A stretch of 64,000 nt of DNA, taken from contig CALWLT010000008.1 of the NCBI GenBank assembly GCA_944381615.1, forward strand, positions 1 to 64,000. The letters are read 5' to 3'. How positions within the stretch are numbered: the first letter of the stretch is position 1; every line of letters begins with the position of its first letter. A program made the translations under genes and the position numbers. Below, in pieces: positions 15,347 through 25,130 of the stretch. This DNA comes from an uncultured Lachnospiraceae bacterium (GTDB taxonomy: Bacteria; Bacillota; Clostridia; Lachnospirales; Lachnospiraceae). The notes under the pieces are model-generated. The model was not told the DNA's origin and did not search any database. It was given only the letters and a program-made list of their open reading frames with translations.

Positions 15347-17938
15347 ATGAATATTAATAAATTTACGCAGAAATCCATGGAAGCGGTACAGAATACGGAG
15401 AAGCTGGCCTACGAATACGGGAACCAGCAGATTGATCAGGAGCACCTGCTCTTCAGCCTGCTTTCCGTGGAAGACAGCCTGATTCTGAAGCTGATCGAGA
15501 AGATGGGAATTTCCGGCGACCAGTTTAAAAATGAAGTGGACCAGGCGATCCGGAAGCTGCCGAAGGTATCGGGCGGCCAGCTCTATTTTTCCGGCGACGC
15601 CAACCGGGTGCTGGTCAGCGCGGAGGACGAGGCCAAAGCGATGGGCGACGAGTATGTGTCGGTCGAGCATCTGTTTCTGGCCATGCTGCGCCAGCCCAAC
15701 CGGGCGGTAAAGGAACTGTTTTGCCAGTACGGAATCACGCGGGAAAATTTCCTGCAGGCGCTCTCGACGGTGCGCGGCAACCAGCGGGTGGTCAGCGACA
15801 ACCCGGAGGCGACGTATGACACGCTGAACAAATACGGCCAGGATCTGGTGGAGCGGGCCAGAGATCAGAAGCTTGACCCGGTCATCGGACGGGACAGCGA
15901 GATCCGCAACGTGATCATGATCCTTTCGCGCAAGACGAAGAACAATCCGGTGCTGATCGGCGAGCCCGGCGTCGGCAAGACGGCCGTGGTGGAAGGCCTG
16001 GCGCAGCGGATCGTCCGCGGCGACGTGCCGGAGGGGCTGAAGGACAAGAAGCTGTTTGCCCTGGATATGGGCGCGCTGATGGCGGGCGCCAAATACCGCG
16101 GCGAATTTGAGGAGCGGCTGAAGGCCGTCCTGGACGAGGTAAAAAAGAGCGAGGGACAGATCATCCTCTTTATCGACGAGCTGCACACGATCGTGGGGGC
16201 CGGCAAGGCGGAGGGCGCGATGGACGCCGGCAATATGTTAAAGCCCATGCTGGCGCGCGGCGAGCTGCACTGCATCGGCGCCACGACGCTGGATGAATAC
16301 CGCAAATACATTGAGAAGGACGCGGCGCTGGAGCGGCGGTTCCAGCCGGTTCACGTCGACGAGCCGACGGTGGAGGACACGATTTCCATCCTGCGCGGAT
16401 TAAAGGAGCGCTATGAGGTGTACCACGGCGTGAAGATCACGGACTCGGCGCTGGTGTCGGCGGCGGTTCTGTCTGACCGCTATATTTCTGACCGTTTCCT
16501 GCCGGATAAGGCGATTGACCTGGTGGATGAGGCCTGCGCCATGATTAAGACGGAGATGGACTCCATGCCGGCGGAGCTGGACGAGCTGTCGCGGCGGATC
16601 ATGCAGATGGAGATTGAGGAGGCGGCGCTCAAGAAGGAGACGGATCATCTGAGTCAGGACCGTCTGGCGGATCTGCAGAAGGAGCTGGCGGATTTAAAAG
16701 AGCAGTTTGCCTCACAGAAGGCCCAGTGGGAGAATGAGAAGGCGTCGGTCGATAAACTCTCCAAGCTGCGGGAGGAGATCGAGCACGTAGGAGCGGAGAT
16801 CCAGTCCGCCCAGCAGGCGTATGATCTGAACAAGGCGGCCGAGCTGCAGTACGGGCGGCTGCCGGAGCTAAAGAAGCAGCTGGCGGAGGAAGAGGAGAAG
16901 ATTAAAAATCAGGATCTGAGCCTGGTGCACGAGAGCGTGACCGAGGATGAGATCGCCCGCATTATTTCCAAATGGACGGGAATCCCGGTGGCGAAGCTGA
17001 CGGAGAGCGAACGCAGCAAGACGCTGCATATGGATGAACTGCTGCATAAGCGCGTGATCGGCCAGGATGAGGCGGTAACCAAGGTAACGGAGGCGATCAT
17101 CCGCTCGCGGGCCGGCATCAAGGACCCGACCAAGCCCATCGGTTCGTTCCTGTTTCTGGGGCCGACCGGCGTCGGCAAGACGGAGCTGGCCAAGGCGCTG
17201 GCGGAGAGCCTGTTCGACGATGAGAACAATATGGTGCGGATCGACATGAGCGAGTACATGGAGAAGCACTCCGTGTCCCGTCTGATCGGAGCGCCGCCCG
17301 GATACGTCGGGTACGACGAGGGCGGCCAGCTGACCGAGGCCGTGCGGCGCAAACCGTACTCGGTCGTCCTCTTTGACGAGGTGGAGAAAGCGCATCCGGA
17401 CGTGTTCAATGTTCTCTTACAGGTGCTGGACGACGGGCGGATTACCGATTCGACCGGAAAGACCGTAGATTTTAAGAACACCATCCTGATTATGACGTCC
17501 AATATCGGCTCTCAGTATCTGCTGGACGGCATCGACGCGCAGGGGCAGATTAAGAACGAGGCGGAGGAAGCCGTCATGCACGATCTGCGGGCGCATTTCC
17601 GTCCGGAGTTTCTGAACCGGCTGGATGAGATCATTCTCTTTAAGCCGCTGACGAAGGAAAATATCGGCGGAATTATTGAGCTTCTGGTGGCTGACGTCAA
17701 TCGGCGTCTGGCGGATCGGGAGATTTCCATCACGCTGACGGAGGATGCGAAGCAGTTTATTGTGGAGAACGGCTATGATCCGGTTTACGGCGCACGGCCG
17801 CTGAAGCGGTATCTGCAGAAAAATGTGGAGACGCTGGCGGCGAAGCTGATTCTGTCCGACGGCGTGCGGGCCGGCGACGCGATTCAGATCGGCCTGTCCG
17901 ATGGAAAGCTGACGGCCTGCGCCGTGAAGGTGCAGTAA
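15347..17938 (+). CDS. clpB: ATP-dependent chaperone ClpB
   Basis: An 863-residue Hsp100 disaggregase that works with DnaK to rescue protein aggregates. In order: the N-terminal Clp repeat domain (1-145), AAA domain 1 with Walker [10 protein letters not shown] and [10 protein letters not shown], the long coiled-coil middle domain (about 400-525) that separates ClpB from ClpC, and AAA domain 2 with GPTGVGKTE and [13 protein letters not shown]. Length is normal. ATG 15347 is chosen behind AAGGGAGG rather than 15326. Control by CIRCE rather than CtsR is indicated by the promoter. Confidence 0.97.
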   Translation: MNINKFTQKSMEAVQNTEKLAYEYGNQQIDQEHLLFSLLSVEDSLILKLIEKMGISGDQFKNEVDQAIRKLPKVSGGQLYFSGDANRVLVSAEDEAKAMGDEYVSVEHLFLAMLRQPNRAVKELFCQYGITRENFLQALSTVRGNQRVVSDNPEATYDTLNKYGQDLVERARDQKLDPVIGRDSEIRNVIMILSRKTKNNPVLIGEPGVGKTAVVEGLAQRIVRGDVPEGLKDKKLFALDMGALMAGAKYRGEFEERLKAVLDEVKKSEGQIILFIDELHTIVGAGKAEGAMDAGNMLKPMLARGELHCIGATTLDEYRKYIEKDAALERRFQPVHVDEPTVEDTISILRGLKERYEVYHGVKITDSALVSAAVLSDRYISDRFLPDKAIDLVDEACAMIKTEMDSMPAELDELSRRIMQMEIEEAALKKETDHLSQDRLADLQKELADLKEQFASQKAQWENEKASVDKLSKLREEIEHVGAEIQSAQQAYDLNKAAELQYGRLPELKKQLAEEEEKIKNQDLSLVHESVTEDEIARIISKWTGIPVAKLTESERSKTLHMDELLHKRVIGQDEAVTKVTEAIIRSRAGIKDPTKPIGSFLFLGPTGVGKTELAKALAESLFDDENNMVRIDMSEYMEKHSVSRLIGAPPGYVGYDEGGQLTEAVRRKPYSVVLFDEVEKAHPDVFNVLLQVLDDGRITDSTGKTVDFKNTILIMTSNIGSQYLLDGIDAQGQIKNEAEEAVMHDLRAHFRPEFLNRLDEIILFKPLTKENIGGIIELLVADVNRRLADREISITLTEDAKQFIVENGYDPVYGARPLKRYLQKNVETLAAKLILSDGVRAGDAIQIGLSDGKLTACAVKVQ

Positions 17939-17950
17939 ATAAGGAGCGGC

Positions 17951-17996
17951 GGGGCGCCGCAAAATGAGGGGACTCGTTTTGCGGCGCTCCGTTTTG
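17951..17996 (+). terminator. Terminator after clpB
   Basis: GGGGCGCCGCAAAA pairs with TTTTGCGGCGCTCC, followed by GTTTTGCGTTTTG. The stem is nearly that of the hairpin before clpB, so clpB is bracketed by two copies. Confidence 0.7.
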
Positions 17997-18020
17997 CGTT
18001 TTGCAGCGTCCCGTTTTTCC

Positions 18021-18049
18021 TTGACAAGGGATCCCGTTTTTACTAAAAT
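18021..18049 (+). promoter_or_regulatory. Promoter of rpiB
   Basis: TTGACA (18021-18026), a 17-bp spacer and TAAAAT (18044-18049), about 64 bp before the rpiB start. Confidence 0.75.
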
Positions 18050-18112
18050 AAAATGCGGATGATTCCCGAAAAAATCAGGGCAGAAGACGGCGGGGATCCG
18101 GAAAGGACAGAG

Positions 18113-18568
18113 ATGAAAATCGCAATCGGAAACGACCACACGGCGGTCGAGTTAAAGCATATTATTGTGGATCTGCTGGAAGAAAAGGGACATACGGTCC
18201 TGAACCTGGGGACGGATACGGAGGAGAGCTGCGATTATCCGGTATACGGAGAGCGGGTCGGCAGGGCCGTTGCCTCGGGACAGGCGGATCTGGGAATTGC
18301 CATCTGCGGGACGGGGCTGGGGATCTCCCTGGCGGCCAATAAGGTGCGGGGCGTGCGGGCCTGCGTCTGCAGCGAACCGTACACGGCGGTTATGTCGCGC
18401 CGTCACAATGACGCCAACGTGCTGTGCTTCGGCGCGCGCGTGGTGGGAAGCGAGATGGCCAAAATGATTGTGGAACAGTGGCTGGACGCGGAATTTGAGG
18501 GCGGCCGTCATCAGAGGCGCGTCGATCTGATTATGGAGATTGAGCGCCGCGAATGCGGAGAGGAATGA
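18113..18568 (+). CDS. rpiB: Ribose-5-phosphate isomerase B (RpiB/LacAB family)
   Basis: A 151-residue sugar-phosphate isomerase that interconverts ribose 5-phosphate and ribulose 5-phosphate in the pentose phosphate pathway. Family marks: GNDHTAVELK at the N-terminus, the catalytic cysteine in ICGTGLGISLAANK (Cys65), and GGRHQRRV near the end. Length is typical. GAAAGGACAG precedes ATG 18113; a longer frame from 18053 has no binding site and overlaps the promoter. Allose-6-phosphate as substrate cannot be excluded by sequence. Confidence 0.93.
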   Translation: MKIAIGNDHTAVELKHIIVDLLEEKGHTVLNLGTDTEESCDYPVYGERVGRAVASGQADLGIAICGTGLGISLAANKVRGVRACVCSEPYTAVMSRRHNDANVLCFGARVVGSEMAKMIVEQWLDAEFEGGRHQRRVDLIMEIERRECGEE

Positions 18569-18637
18569 GCCGCATCGGACAGGATACAGGAACTGGCAGA
18601 AATCAGAGAGGAAGCAGCTTTGCTTCGGGAGGAAACG

Positions 18638-19798
18638 ATGGGAACAATGGTTACGGAGGAGATTCGCTACATCGGGGCGGACGATCGCGAGATCGATCTG
18701 TTTGAGGGACAGTACCGGGTGCCGGAGGGGATTTCCTATAATTCTTACGTGATTCTGGACGAGAAGATCGCCGTCATGGATACGGTGGATTACCGCCGCC
18801 ATGAGGAATTTCTGGCGAATCTGGAAACGGAGCTTCAGGGCAGGAAGCCGGATTACCTGGTCATCAGCCATGTGGAGCCGGATCACGCGTCCAGCGTGCG
18901 GGCGCTTACCGAGCGCTATCCGGAGATCACGCTGGTAGGAAATGCGAAGACATTTTCCATGCTGTCGCAGTATTTTGATCTGGATTTCAGCGGCGCGCTA
19001 ACGGTAAAGGAAGGCGACAGCCTGAAGCTGGGCAGCCACGAGCTGACCTTTTATATGGCGCCGATGGTGCACTGGCCGGAGGTCATGGTCACGTACGACA
19101 GCTGTGACCGCGTGCTGTTTTCCGCGGACGGCTTCGGCAAGTTCGGCGCGCTCGACGCAGAGGAGGACTGGGACTGCGAGGCCAGAAGGTACTATTTTAA
19201 TATCGTCGGCAAATACGGCGCGCAGGTGCAGGCGCTTTTAAAGAAGGCGGCGGGGCTTTCCATCGAGACGATCTGCCCGCTGCACGGGCCGGTGTTAAAG
19301 GGCGCGATGCTGGCGAATGCGCTGGAAAAATATCAGATCTGGAGCAGCTACGGCGTAGAATCCGAGGGCGTTTTTATCGCGTACGCCACGCTGCACGGCA
19401 ATACCAGGGATGCGGCAGAGAAGATGGGCGAGATCCTGACGGGACTCGGCTGCCCGAAGGTGGCGATGGCGGATCTGGCGCGGGATGACATGGCGGAGGC
19501 GGTGGAAGATGCGTTCCGCTACGGGAAGATCGTGCTGGCGGCTTCCTCGTATGACGCGGGCGTCATGCCATTTATGGCAGATTTCCTGCATCATCTGCAG
19601 GCCAAGAATTATCAGAAGCGGACCGTGGCTCTGATTGAAAACGGGAGCTGGGGACCGACGGCGGCCCGGACCATGCGCGGCCTGCTGGAGCAGATGAAGG
19701 AGATTACGGTCATCGATCCGGCGGTTACGATCCGCGGGGCGTTAAAAGAGAGCGATATTCCGGCGCTTACGGAGGCGGCGAAGGCGCTTTTGGCCTGA
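18638..19798 (+). CDS. Flavodiiron protein (FprA-type)
   Basis: A 386-residue two-domain protein. Residues 1-250 are the metallo-beta-lactamase-like diiron domain with HVEPDHAS (His78, Glu80, Asp82, His83) and later PLHGPVL; residues 255-386 are a flavodoxin domain starting AYATLHGNTRDAA. Such enzymes reduce oxygen to water or nitric oxide to nitrous oxide and protect anaerobes. No rubredoxin domain is fused, so electrons must come from a separate carrier. GGGAGGAAACG precedes ATG 18638. Oxygen reduction is the likelier role in clostridia (family knowledge). Confidence 0.93.
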   Translation: MGTMVTEEIRYIGADDREIDLFEGQYRVPEGISYNSYVILDEKIAVMDTVDYRRHEEFLANLETELQGRKPDYLVISHVEPDHASSVRALTERYPEITLVGNAKTFSMLSQYFDLDFSGALTVKEGDSLKLGSHELTFYMAPMVHWPEVMVTYDSCDRVLFSADGFGKFGALDAEEDWDCEARRYYFNIVGKYGAQVQALLKKAAGLSIETICPLHGPVLKGAMLANALEKYQIWSSYGVESEGVFIAYATLHGNTRDAAEKMGEILTGLGCPKVAMADLARDDMAEAVEDAFRYGKIVLAASSYDAGVMPFMADFLHHLQAKNYQKRTVALIENGSWGPTAARTMRGLLEQMKEITVIDPAVTIRGALKESDIPALTEAAKALLA

Positions 19799-19922
19799 CG
19801 GAGGAGAGAGAAACGGCGGCCGCAGCGGACGGGGGCACAGCTCTCTTTGCCGGCGGACGCGGAAATAAGCATACAGCGAAAAGGATGACCGCTGGACGGC
19901 GGAGAAAGAAAGGAAGAGAGCC

Positions 19923-21170
19923 ATGGTAAATGAGGTAATGAAACTGATTTCAGAGTACGACCCGGAAGTGGGCGCCGCGATTGAGCGGGAGGCGGCCCGC
20001 CAGAGACGGAATCTGGAGCTGATCGCATCGGAGAACATTGTGTCGGAGCCGGTTATGATGGCGATGGCGACGGTGCTGACCAACAAGTATGCGGAAGGCT
20101 ATTCCGGAAAACGTTATTACGGCGGCTGCGAGTATGTGGACGAGATTGAGACGATGGCCATCGAGCGGGCGAAAAAACTGTTCGGCTGCGACTATGCCAA
20201 CGTACAGCCGCACTCCGGCGCGCAGGCCAATATGGCGGTGTTTGTCGCCATGCTGAAGCCGGGCGATACGGTAATGGGTATGAACTTAAACCATGGCGGG
20301 CACCTGACGCACGGAAGCCCTGTAAATTTCTCCGGTCTGTATTTTAATATCGTGCCGTACGGCGTCAACGACGAGGGATACATCGACTATGACGAGCTGG
20401 AGCGCATCGCGGTCGAGTCGAAGCCGAAGCTGATCGTAGCCGGGGCCAGCGCCTATGCGCGCGAGATTGATTTTAAGAGATTCCGCGAGGTTGCCGACAA
20501 GGTGGGCGCGTATCTGATGGTAGACATGGCGCACATCGCCGGGCTGGTTGCGGCCGGCGAGCATCCGAGCCCCATCCCCTACGCGGATGTGGTTACCACG
20601 ACGACGCACAAGACGCTGCGCGGCCCGCGCGGCGGTATGATCCTCGCCAACAAAGAGGCGGCGGAGAAGTTTAATTTTAACAAGGCGATCTTCCCGGGAA
20701 CGCAGGGCGGCCCGCTGGAGCACGTGATTGCGGCCAAGGCCGTCTGCTTTGGAGAGGCGCTGAAGCCGGAGTTCGCGGCGTACCAGAAGCAGGTCAGAAA
20801 GAATGCGGCGGCGCTGGCAGAAGAGCTGAAAAAGCAGGGCTTTAAGCTTCTGACCGGCGGAACGGACAACCATCTGATGCTGGTGGATCTGCGGGGCATG
20901 GACGTGTCCGGCAAGGAGCTGCAGAACCGCTGCGACGAGGTATACATTACCCTGAACAAGAATACGGTTCCCAACGATCCGAGAAGCCCCTTCGTGACCT
21001 CCGGCGTCCGCATCGGCACGCCGGCCGTGACCTCCCGCGGCCTGAAGGAAGAAGATATGCCCAAGATTGCCGAGTGCATCTGGCTGGCCGCGACGCAGTT
21101 TGAGACGAAGGCGGATTACATTCGCGCGGAGGTAACGAAGCTCTGCGAGAAATATCCGATTTATCAGTAA
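19923..21170 (+). CDS. glyA: Serine hydroxymethyltransferase
   Basis: A 415-residue PLP enzyme that converts serine and tetrahydrofolate to glycine and 5,10-methylene-tetrahydrofolate. Recognised by LIASENIVS, the YSGKRYYGG segment, [14 protein letters not shown] and the PLP lysine in [14 protein letters not shown]. Length fits the bacterial family (about 415). AAGGAAGAGAGCC precedes the ATG. The 124-bp gap before it has no clear promoter. Its reaction links with the threonine aldolase and serine dehydratase in the same window, but they are not in one operon. Confidence 0.97.
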   Translation: MVNEVMKLISEYDPEVGAAIEREAARQRRNLELIASENIVSEPVMMAMATVLTNKYAEGYSGKRYYGGCEYVDEIETMAIERAKKLFGCDYANVQPHSGAQANMAVFVAMLKPGDTVMGMNLNHGGHLTHGSPVNFSGLYFNIVPYGVNDEGYIDYDELERIAVESKPKLIVAGASAYAREIDFKRFREVADKVGAYLMVDMAHIAGLVAAGEHPSPIPYADVVTTTTHKTLRGPRGGMILANKEAAEKFNFNKAIFPGTQGGPLEHVIAAKAVCFGEALKPEFAAYQKQVRKNAAALAEELKKQGFKLLTGGTDNHLMLVDLRGMDVSGKELQNRCDEVYITLNKNTVPNDPRSPFVTSGVRIGTPAVTSRGLKEEDMPKIAECIWLAATQFETKADYIRAEVTKLCEKYPIYQ

Positions 21171-21178
21171 GCGTCCCG

Positions 21179-21290
21179 AAAACGGGATGCCGCAGGCGCG
21201 GCACAAAATACCGGGAGCGAAAAACGGGATGCCGCAGGCGCGGCACAAAATACCGGGAGCAAAAAACAGGATGCCGCAATCGCGGCAGTA
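21179..21290. repeat. 42-bp tandem repeat after glyA
   Basis: AACGGGATGCCGCAGG starts units at 21181 and 21223, and a changed third unit starts at 21265: an exact 42-bp period, about 2.6 units. Confidence 0.9.
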
Positions 21291-21294
21291 AAGA

Positions 21295-21342
21295 AACAGG
21301 AGCAGGAACGCCACAGCGTTGGCGCGCCTGCTCCTGTTTTCT
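21295..21342. terminator. Bidirectional terminator between glyA and OCD-family gene
   Basis: AACAGGAGCAGG pairs with CCTGCTCCTGTT around a loop holding its own short stem (AACGCC/GGCG), with TTTT on the plus side. It sits between two convergent genes and can serve both. Confidence 0.8.
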
Positions 21343-21365
21343 GTCTCCGGCCTGTCTTTGCTTTT

Positions 21366-22361
21366 TTATGAATCCCAGGCAATCTCGGCGCCGATTCTTT
21401 TCTGGCGCGCCTTTTCGCAGATCAGCTGGGCGCAGCGCGCGTCAAAAATACCCATGCCCACAGATTTAAAGCAGCGGGTATCGGCCTGTTCGTGGGGACG
21501 TCCTTCTTTCGTGTCCTGGATGAGATCCTCCATGTAGCGGACGCGATCCGGCGAAAGGAGGCCGGACGCGAGCGGGATCGCGAGATCGCCGGACTCTTCG
21601 CAGGCGTAAGGCAGCTCCGTGTAGGCGAAACGGCACAGCTTCCAGACGGCGTCGGGGAGCTCCCGCCGATCCGGCTTCCAGGATCCGATGGCGATCAGGC
21701 ATTTGCCCTTCAGAAGCGCTTCGTCATCGGGATAGACCGGATCCGTCGCCTGTGTGGCCGAGATCAGGATCTCGCTTTGTTCGGCCAGCGAGCGCGCGTC
21801 GCGGCAGAAATGGAAGCGGATGCCGCGGTTGATGCCGCAGGCGTGAAGCTTCTCGCGGAGGCGGTCGCAGAACGGCCCCGGATCCGGAACGTGAAGATCG
21901 TAGAGGTAGAGATCCGTAAGAGGGCGCACGGCGCAGGCGTAGAGGAGCTGGTGCAGCCCCTGCGTGCCGCAGCCGACGAGGCCGGCCGAGGTACAGGCTT
22001 CGGGGGCCAGATAGCGGAGCGCCACGCCGCTCACGGCGCCGGTGCGCATGGCGGTCAGCGTCCCTCCGTCCATGACGGCGGCGGGCTGGCCGGTTTCTGC
22101 TTCGTTGAGGATCATCAGGCCGCTCAGGTACGGGAAGCCCTTTTTCGGATTGTCCGGAAATTCCGCCAGCATCTTGGTGCCGATGAACGAATCCAGGAAA
22201 CAGGGCATATAGAGCATCAGATCGCCGCCGCGGGCGGCGCAGAAGCGATCCGGCATCGTATAGCGGCCGCTTTTGTGGATGGCATAGGCGTCCTCCACTG
22301 CGTCCATGACTTCCGTCAGCGTGACGGCGTTCCACATTTCAGTTCCGTTCAGAATTCTCAT
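21366..22361 (-). CDS. Ornithine cyclodeaminase/mu-crystallin family enzyme
   Basis: A 331-residue NAD(P)-dependent protein of the OCD/mu-crystallin family. Marks are MDGGTLTAMRTGAVSGVALRYLAP with the conserved arginine and AGLVGCGTQGLHQL, the nucleotide-binding loop. Members turn ornithine into proline, reduce delta1-pyrroline-2-carboxylate to proline, or act on other amino acids; sequence alone does not choose. The nearby proline racemase-family gene favours an imino-acid substrate. GGGGAGGG precedes the start codon. It has its own promoter and a shared terminator. Confidence 0.85.
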   Translation of the reverse strand: MRILNGTEMWNAVTLTEVMDAVEDAYAIHKSGRYTMPDRFCAARGGDLMLYMPCFLDSFIGTKMLAEFPDNPKKGFPYLSGLMILNEAETGQPAAVMDGGTLTAMRTGAVSGVALRYLAPEACTSAGLVGCGTQGLHQLLYACAVRPLTDLYLYDLHVPDPGPFCDRLREKLHACGINRGIRFHFCRDARSLAEQSEILISATQATDPVYPDDEALLKGKCLIAIGSWKPDRRELPDAVWKLCRFAYTELPYACEESGDLAIPLASGLLSPDRVRYMEDLIQDTKEGRPHEQADTRCFKSVGMGIFDARCAQLICEKARQKRIGAEIAWDS

Positions 22362-22409
22362 GAATCATACCCTCCCCGCTCTCATCACTCATCAAAATTG
22401 ATTAGCTAG

Positions 22410-22438
22410 ATCATAGCAAATTTCCCGCGCGCTGTCAA
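22410..22438 (-). promoter_or_regulatory. Promoter of OCD-family gene
   Basis: On the minus strand: TTGACA (22438-22433), a 17-bp spacer and TATGAT (22415-22410). It lies in the short gap after the LuxR-type gene, so the enzyme can be expressed on its own. Confidence 0.8.
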
Positions 22439-22452
22439 GCGGCCGCGTGCCG

Positions 22453-23550
22453 CTATTTGTCATAAAAATGGATGCGCTCCATGATCTGCTTCTGTCCTTT
22501 GATGTTCATCTTGGAATAGATGGACACCAGGTGTTTCTTGACGGTGGGGACGCTGATAAACAGCGTTCCGGAGATCTGCTCGTTGGAATATCCGCGCAAA
22601 AGCAGGCTCAGGATATCGACCTCGCGCGCCGTGAGGGAAAAATCCTGCCGGATCTGCGAGATGGTGCGGTCCATCACGTAGGACAGATCAAAAAACAGGC
22701 AGACGTAGCAGTCGTTTTCCGGCCCGTCCTCGAGATGCGTTTTGCTGACCTCCAGAAAGAGCGGGCTGTTCTCCATCTTGTACTCGATGTTGCGGCCGGA
22801 AATGCTGCCGGCCGTTTTCAGCTGCCGGCAGAGCGTGCGGAAGCAGTTGGTAATCGGGTTGCTGGCCAGATCAGGGATGCCGTGCCGTTCCATGTACTGG
22901 CGGAAGGTACTGTTGCAGCCGATGAAATTCAGCCGGTCGTCGAGACAGGCCACGCCGATGCAGTGATAGCTTTCCAGTACATAGAAAATACGGCTGATGT
23001 TGATCTCGCGGCCGTAATTTTTAAATACGTTGCTGAAATGCGGCTGGAACAGGCGGATCAGGTTCAGCTCGTCCTGCGAAAACCCGATCTTGTCGTTGGA
23101 ACGGTGAATGGAAAATACGCCGCGCAGGTTCTGGCTGCGGATGGGAAAATTCGTCTCGATCGAGTCGTGCAGGCCCATCGGCAGCAGAAATTCCCGGAAA
23201 TACACGGATTTTTCCCGGATTTCCTGATTGAACAGCTGGTTGGTCAGAAAGGTTACGTGGTTGTCGGAATCCAGGATGGACAGGACGTCGTCCATGTGGC
23301 AGTAATCGTCCTGGTATTTGCGTTTCTGCGCGTCGGTCCAGTTGATGGTGTAGATCGAGTGCGTTTCATAGGTCTGGCCCTGTTTCTGGAAGAAGAGAAA
23401 ATTGGCCTTTTCAAAGAAGACGACGGAATTCAGATGTGTAAAAAACTCTTCCATCCGTTTGTCCAGGAGTACGGAATCGTTGTACAGATCCGCGATCATC
23501 TGATTAATGTTTTCGATTTTTGACAGTGTCAGCAGATGTTCCGAATTCAT
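22453..23550 (-). CDS. LuxR-family transcriptional regulator
   Basis: A 365-residue regulator. The C-terminal 65 residues are a LuxR-type helix-turn-helix: FSLTAREVDILSLLLRGYSN, then EQISGTLFISVPTVKKHLVS and IYSKMNIKGQ. Residues 1-290 form a sensory part with no membrane segment and no receiver domain; I can only say it looks like one or two GAF/PAS-like folds (for example IGVACLDDRLNFIGCNSTF). ATG 23550 is chosen behind AAAGGGGGGC; a frame from 23574 is longer but lacks a site. Divergent from the racemase/TRAP genes and upstream of the OCD-family gene, so it probably controls one or both. Confidence 0.88.
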   Translation of the reverse strand: MNSEHLLTLSKIENINQMIADLYNDSVLLDKRMEEFFTHLNSVVFFEKANFLFFQKQGQTYETHSIYTINWTDAQKRKYQDDYCHMDDVLSILDSDNHVTFLTNQLFNQEIREKSVYFREFLLPMGLHDSIETNFPIRSQNLRGVFSIHRSNDKIGFSQDELNLIRLFQPHFSNVFKNYGREINISRIFYVLESYHCIGVACLDDRLNFIGCNSTFRQYMERHGIPDLASNPITNCFRTLCRQLKTAGSISGRNIEYKMENSPLFLEVSKTHLEDGPENDCYVCLFFDLSYVMDRTISQIRQDFSLTAREVDILSLLLRGYSNEQISGTLFISVPTVKKHLVSIYSKMNIKGQKQIMERIHFYDK

Positions 23551-23969
23551 AATTGCCCCCCTTTTCTGAAGCATGTCCTAAAAAAACCAAAAATCCGGAG
23601 AACGCCAGAGAACAGGGCGGCAGACTCCGGAGAAGCTCAGAGCGTGCCAGAGATGAAGCAAGAGGCCGGCAGAGACATGAAAATACTGAATGCCTCCATT
23701 GTGGGGTGGATTCAATGTTTCTTCTAACTATACGCGAAACGGGGGCAGTTTTCAAGAAAGAATTATCTGCTAATCAGGAAAATTATCCGAAAGTATAATA
23801 TATAATATCCGAAAGTAGTAGATTGAAAACAAATAATTTGCGGAAATGTATCGAATTGCAATAAAAATGATGTATTTTGAAAGTTGTGATTATGTTAGAA
23901 TAATACCTGAAAATATTCAGAAAACAGCGCGCTGAACCATGGAAAAAATAAAATAATATGGAGGGGGAT
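23551..23969. promoter_or_regulatory. Divergent control region with paired direct repeat
   Basis: About 420 bp with no gene. The half near the racemase is A+T-rich. ATCCGAAAGTA occurs exactly twice, at 23785-23795 and 23807-23817, 22 bp apart (two helical turns), a likely activator site, best guess the LuxR-type protein. TAGAAT at about 23896 could be a -10 box for the racemase; no good -35 is seen, as expected for an activated promoter. Confidence 0.55.
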
Positions 23970-25010
23970 ATGGGAAACGGCAGCGAGTTTAAGCTGAAAG
24001 AAGAGAAGGGGAGACGCTACATAACCTGCATCGAGACGCACACGGAGGGCGAGCCGACGAGGACGATCCTGTCGGATTTTCCGGAGATTCCCGGAAATAC
24101 GATGGAAGAAAAGATGCTCTACATGATGCGCCATCAGGACTGGCTGAGAAAGGCAATCTGCTTTGAACCCCGCGGAAACGACGTGATGTCGGGAACGATT
24201 GTGACAAAGCCCTGCAATCCCGAGGCGGATTTCGGCGTCCTGTATTATGAGGTGGGCAACTGGATGCCCATGTGCGGCCACGACACGATCGGCGTCTCGA
24301 CGGCCCTGATCGAGAGCGGCCTGCTGAAGGCGGAAGAACCGTACACATTTGCGACGCTGGACACGCCGTCCGGCCTGGTACGGGTCAAGATCGAGGTAAA
24401 AGACGGCGTGGCGAGAAGCGTGACGTTCCGCAATGCGCCGGCCTTTGTCCTGAACCGGGACGCGGTGGTGGACGTGCCGGAATACGGAAAGATTCACGTC
24501 GATATCGCGTACGGCGGAAATGTGTTCGCGATCGTGCCGGCGTCCGCGATGAATCTGAAGCTCACGCAGGATCGGGCCAAAGAGATTGTCGAGAAAGGAA
24601 ATTACCTGAAGAAATTTATCAACGAGCAGGTAACGGTAAAGCATCCGTATCTGGAAGTAATGAATCAGGTTACGCATGTGGAATTTTACGAGCCGGCTGA
24701 CGACGGAATTGCGGATGTGCGCAACGCCGTGGTAATCCCGCCGGCCGCCATCGACCGCAGCCCCTGCGGGACGGGGACGTCCGCCAAGATGGCGCTGCTT
24801 CACGCGGAAGGGAAGCTGGAGGCAGGCCAGACGTTTGTCCACGAGAGCCTGATCGGAAGCCTGTTCTACTGCCAGATCGTCGAGGAGACGGAAGTAGGCG
24901 GCATTCCGGCGATTGTGCCGGAGATCCGGGGACGCGCGTTTGTGATGGGTAAATCGCAGCTTCTGTTTGACCCCACGGATCCGTTCCAGGAAGGATTCCT
25001 GTTAGGATAA
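23970..25010 (+). CDS. Proline racemase/hydroxyproline epimerase family enzyme
   Basis: A 346-residue cofactor-independent enzyme. Both catalytic cysteines are present: Cys102 in MCGHDTIG and Cys266 in DRSPCGTGTSA. Two cysteines point to racemase or 2-epimerase activity; the related trans-3-hydroxyproline dehydratases normally have threonine at the second site. Proline racemase makes D-proline for Stickland fermentation and hydroxyproline epimerase starts hydroxyproline breakdown; which applies is not settled. ATG 23970 has GGAGGGGG upstream; ATG 23958 lies before that site. It leads the TRAP transporter genes, with a 120-bp gap. Confidence 0.9.
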   Translation: MGNGSEFKLKEEKGRRYITCIETHTEGEPTRTILSDFPEIPGNTMEEKMLYMMRHQDWLRKAICFEPRGNDVMSGTIVTKPCNPEADFGVLYYEVGNWMPMCGHDTIGVSTALIESGLLKAEEPYTFATLDTPSGLVRVKIEVKDGVARSVTFRNAPAFVLNRDAVVDVPEYGKIHVDIAYGGNVFAIVPASAMNLKLTQDRAKEIVEKGNYLKKFINEQVTVKHPYLEVMNQVTHVEFYEPADDGIADVRNAVVIPPAAIDRSPCGTGTSAKMALLHAEGKLEAGQTFVHESLIGSLFYCQIVEETEVGGIPAIVPEIRGRAFVMGKSQLLFDPTDPFQEGFLLG

Positions 25011-25130
25011 GCGCCGGACGGAGGTTCCGGTAGCCGGGGAAGGAAATCTGCCGGACAGAAGGTTCCTGCGGCCGGGAAAAATTGGCCGGTAAAAGAAAAA
25101 GGGAATAAAAAAGAGGAGGATATAAAACGT

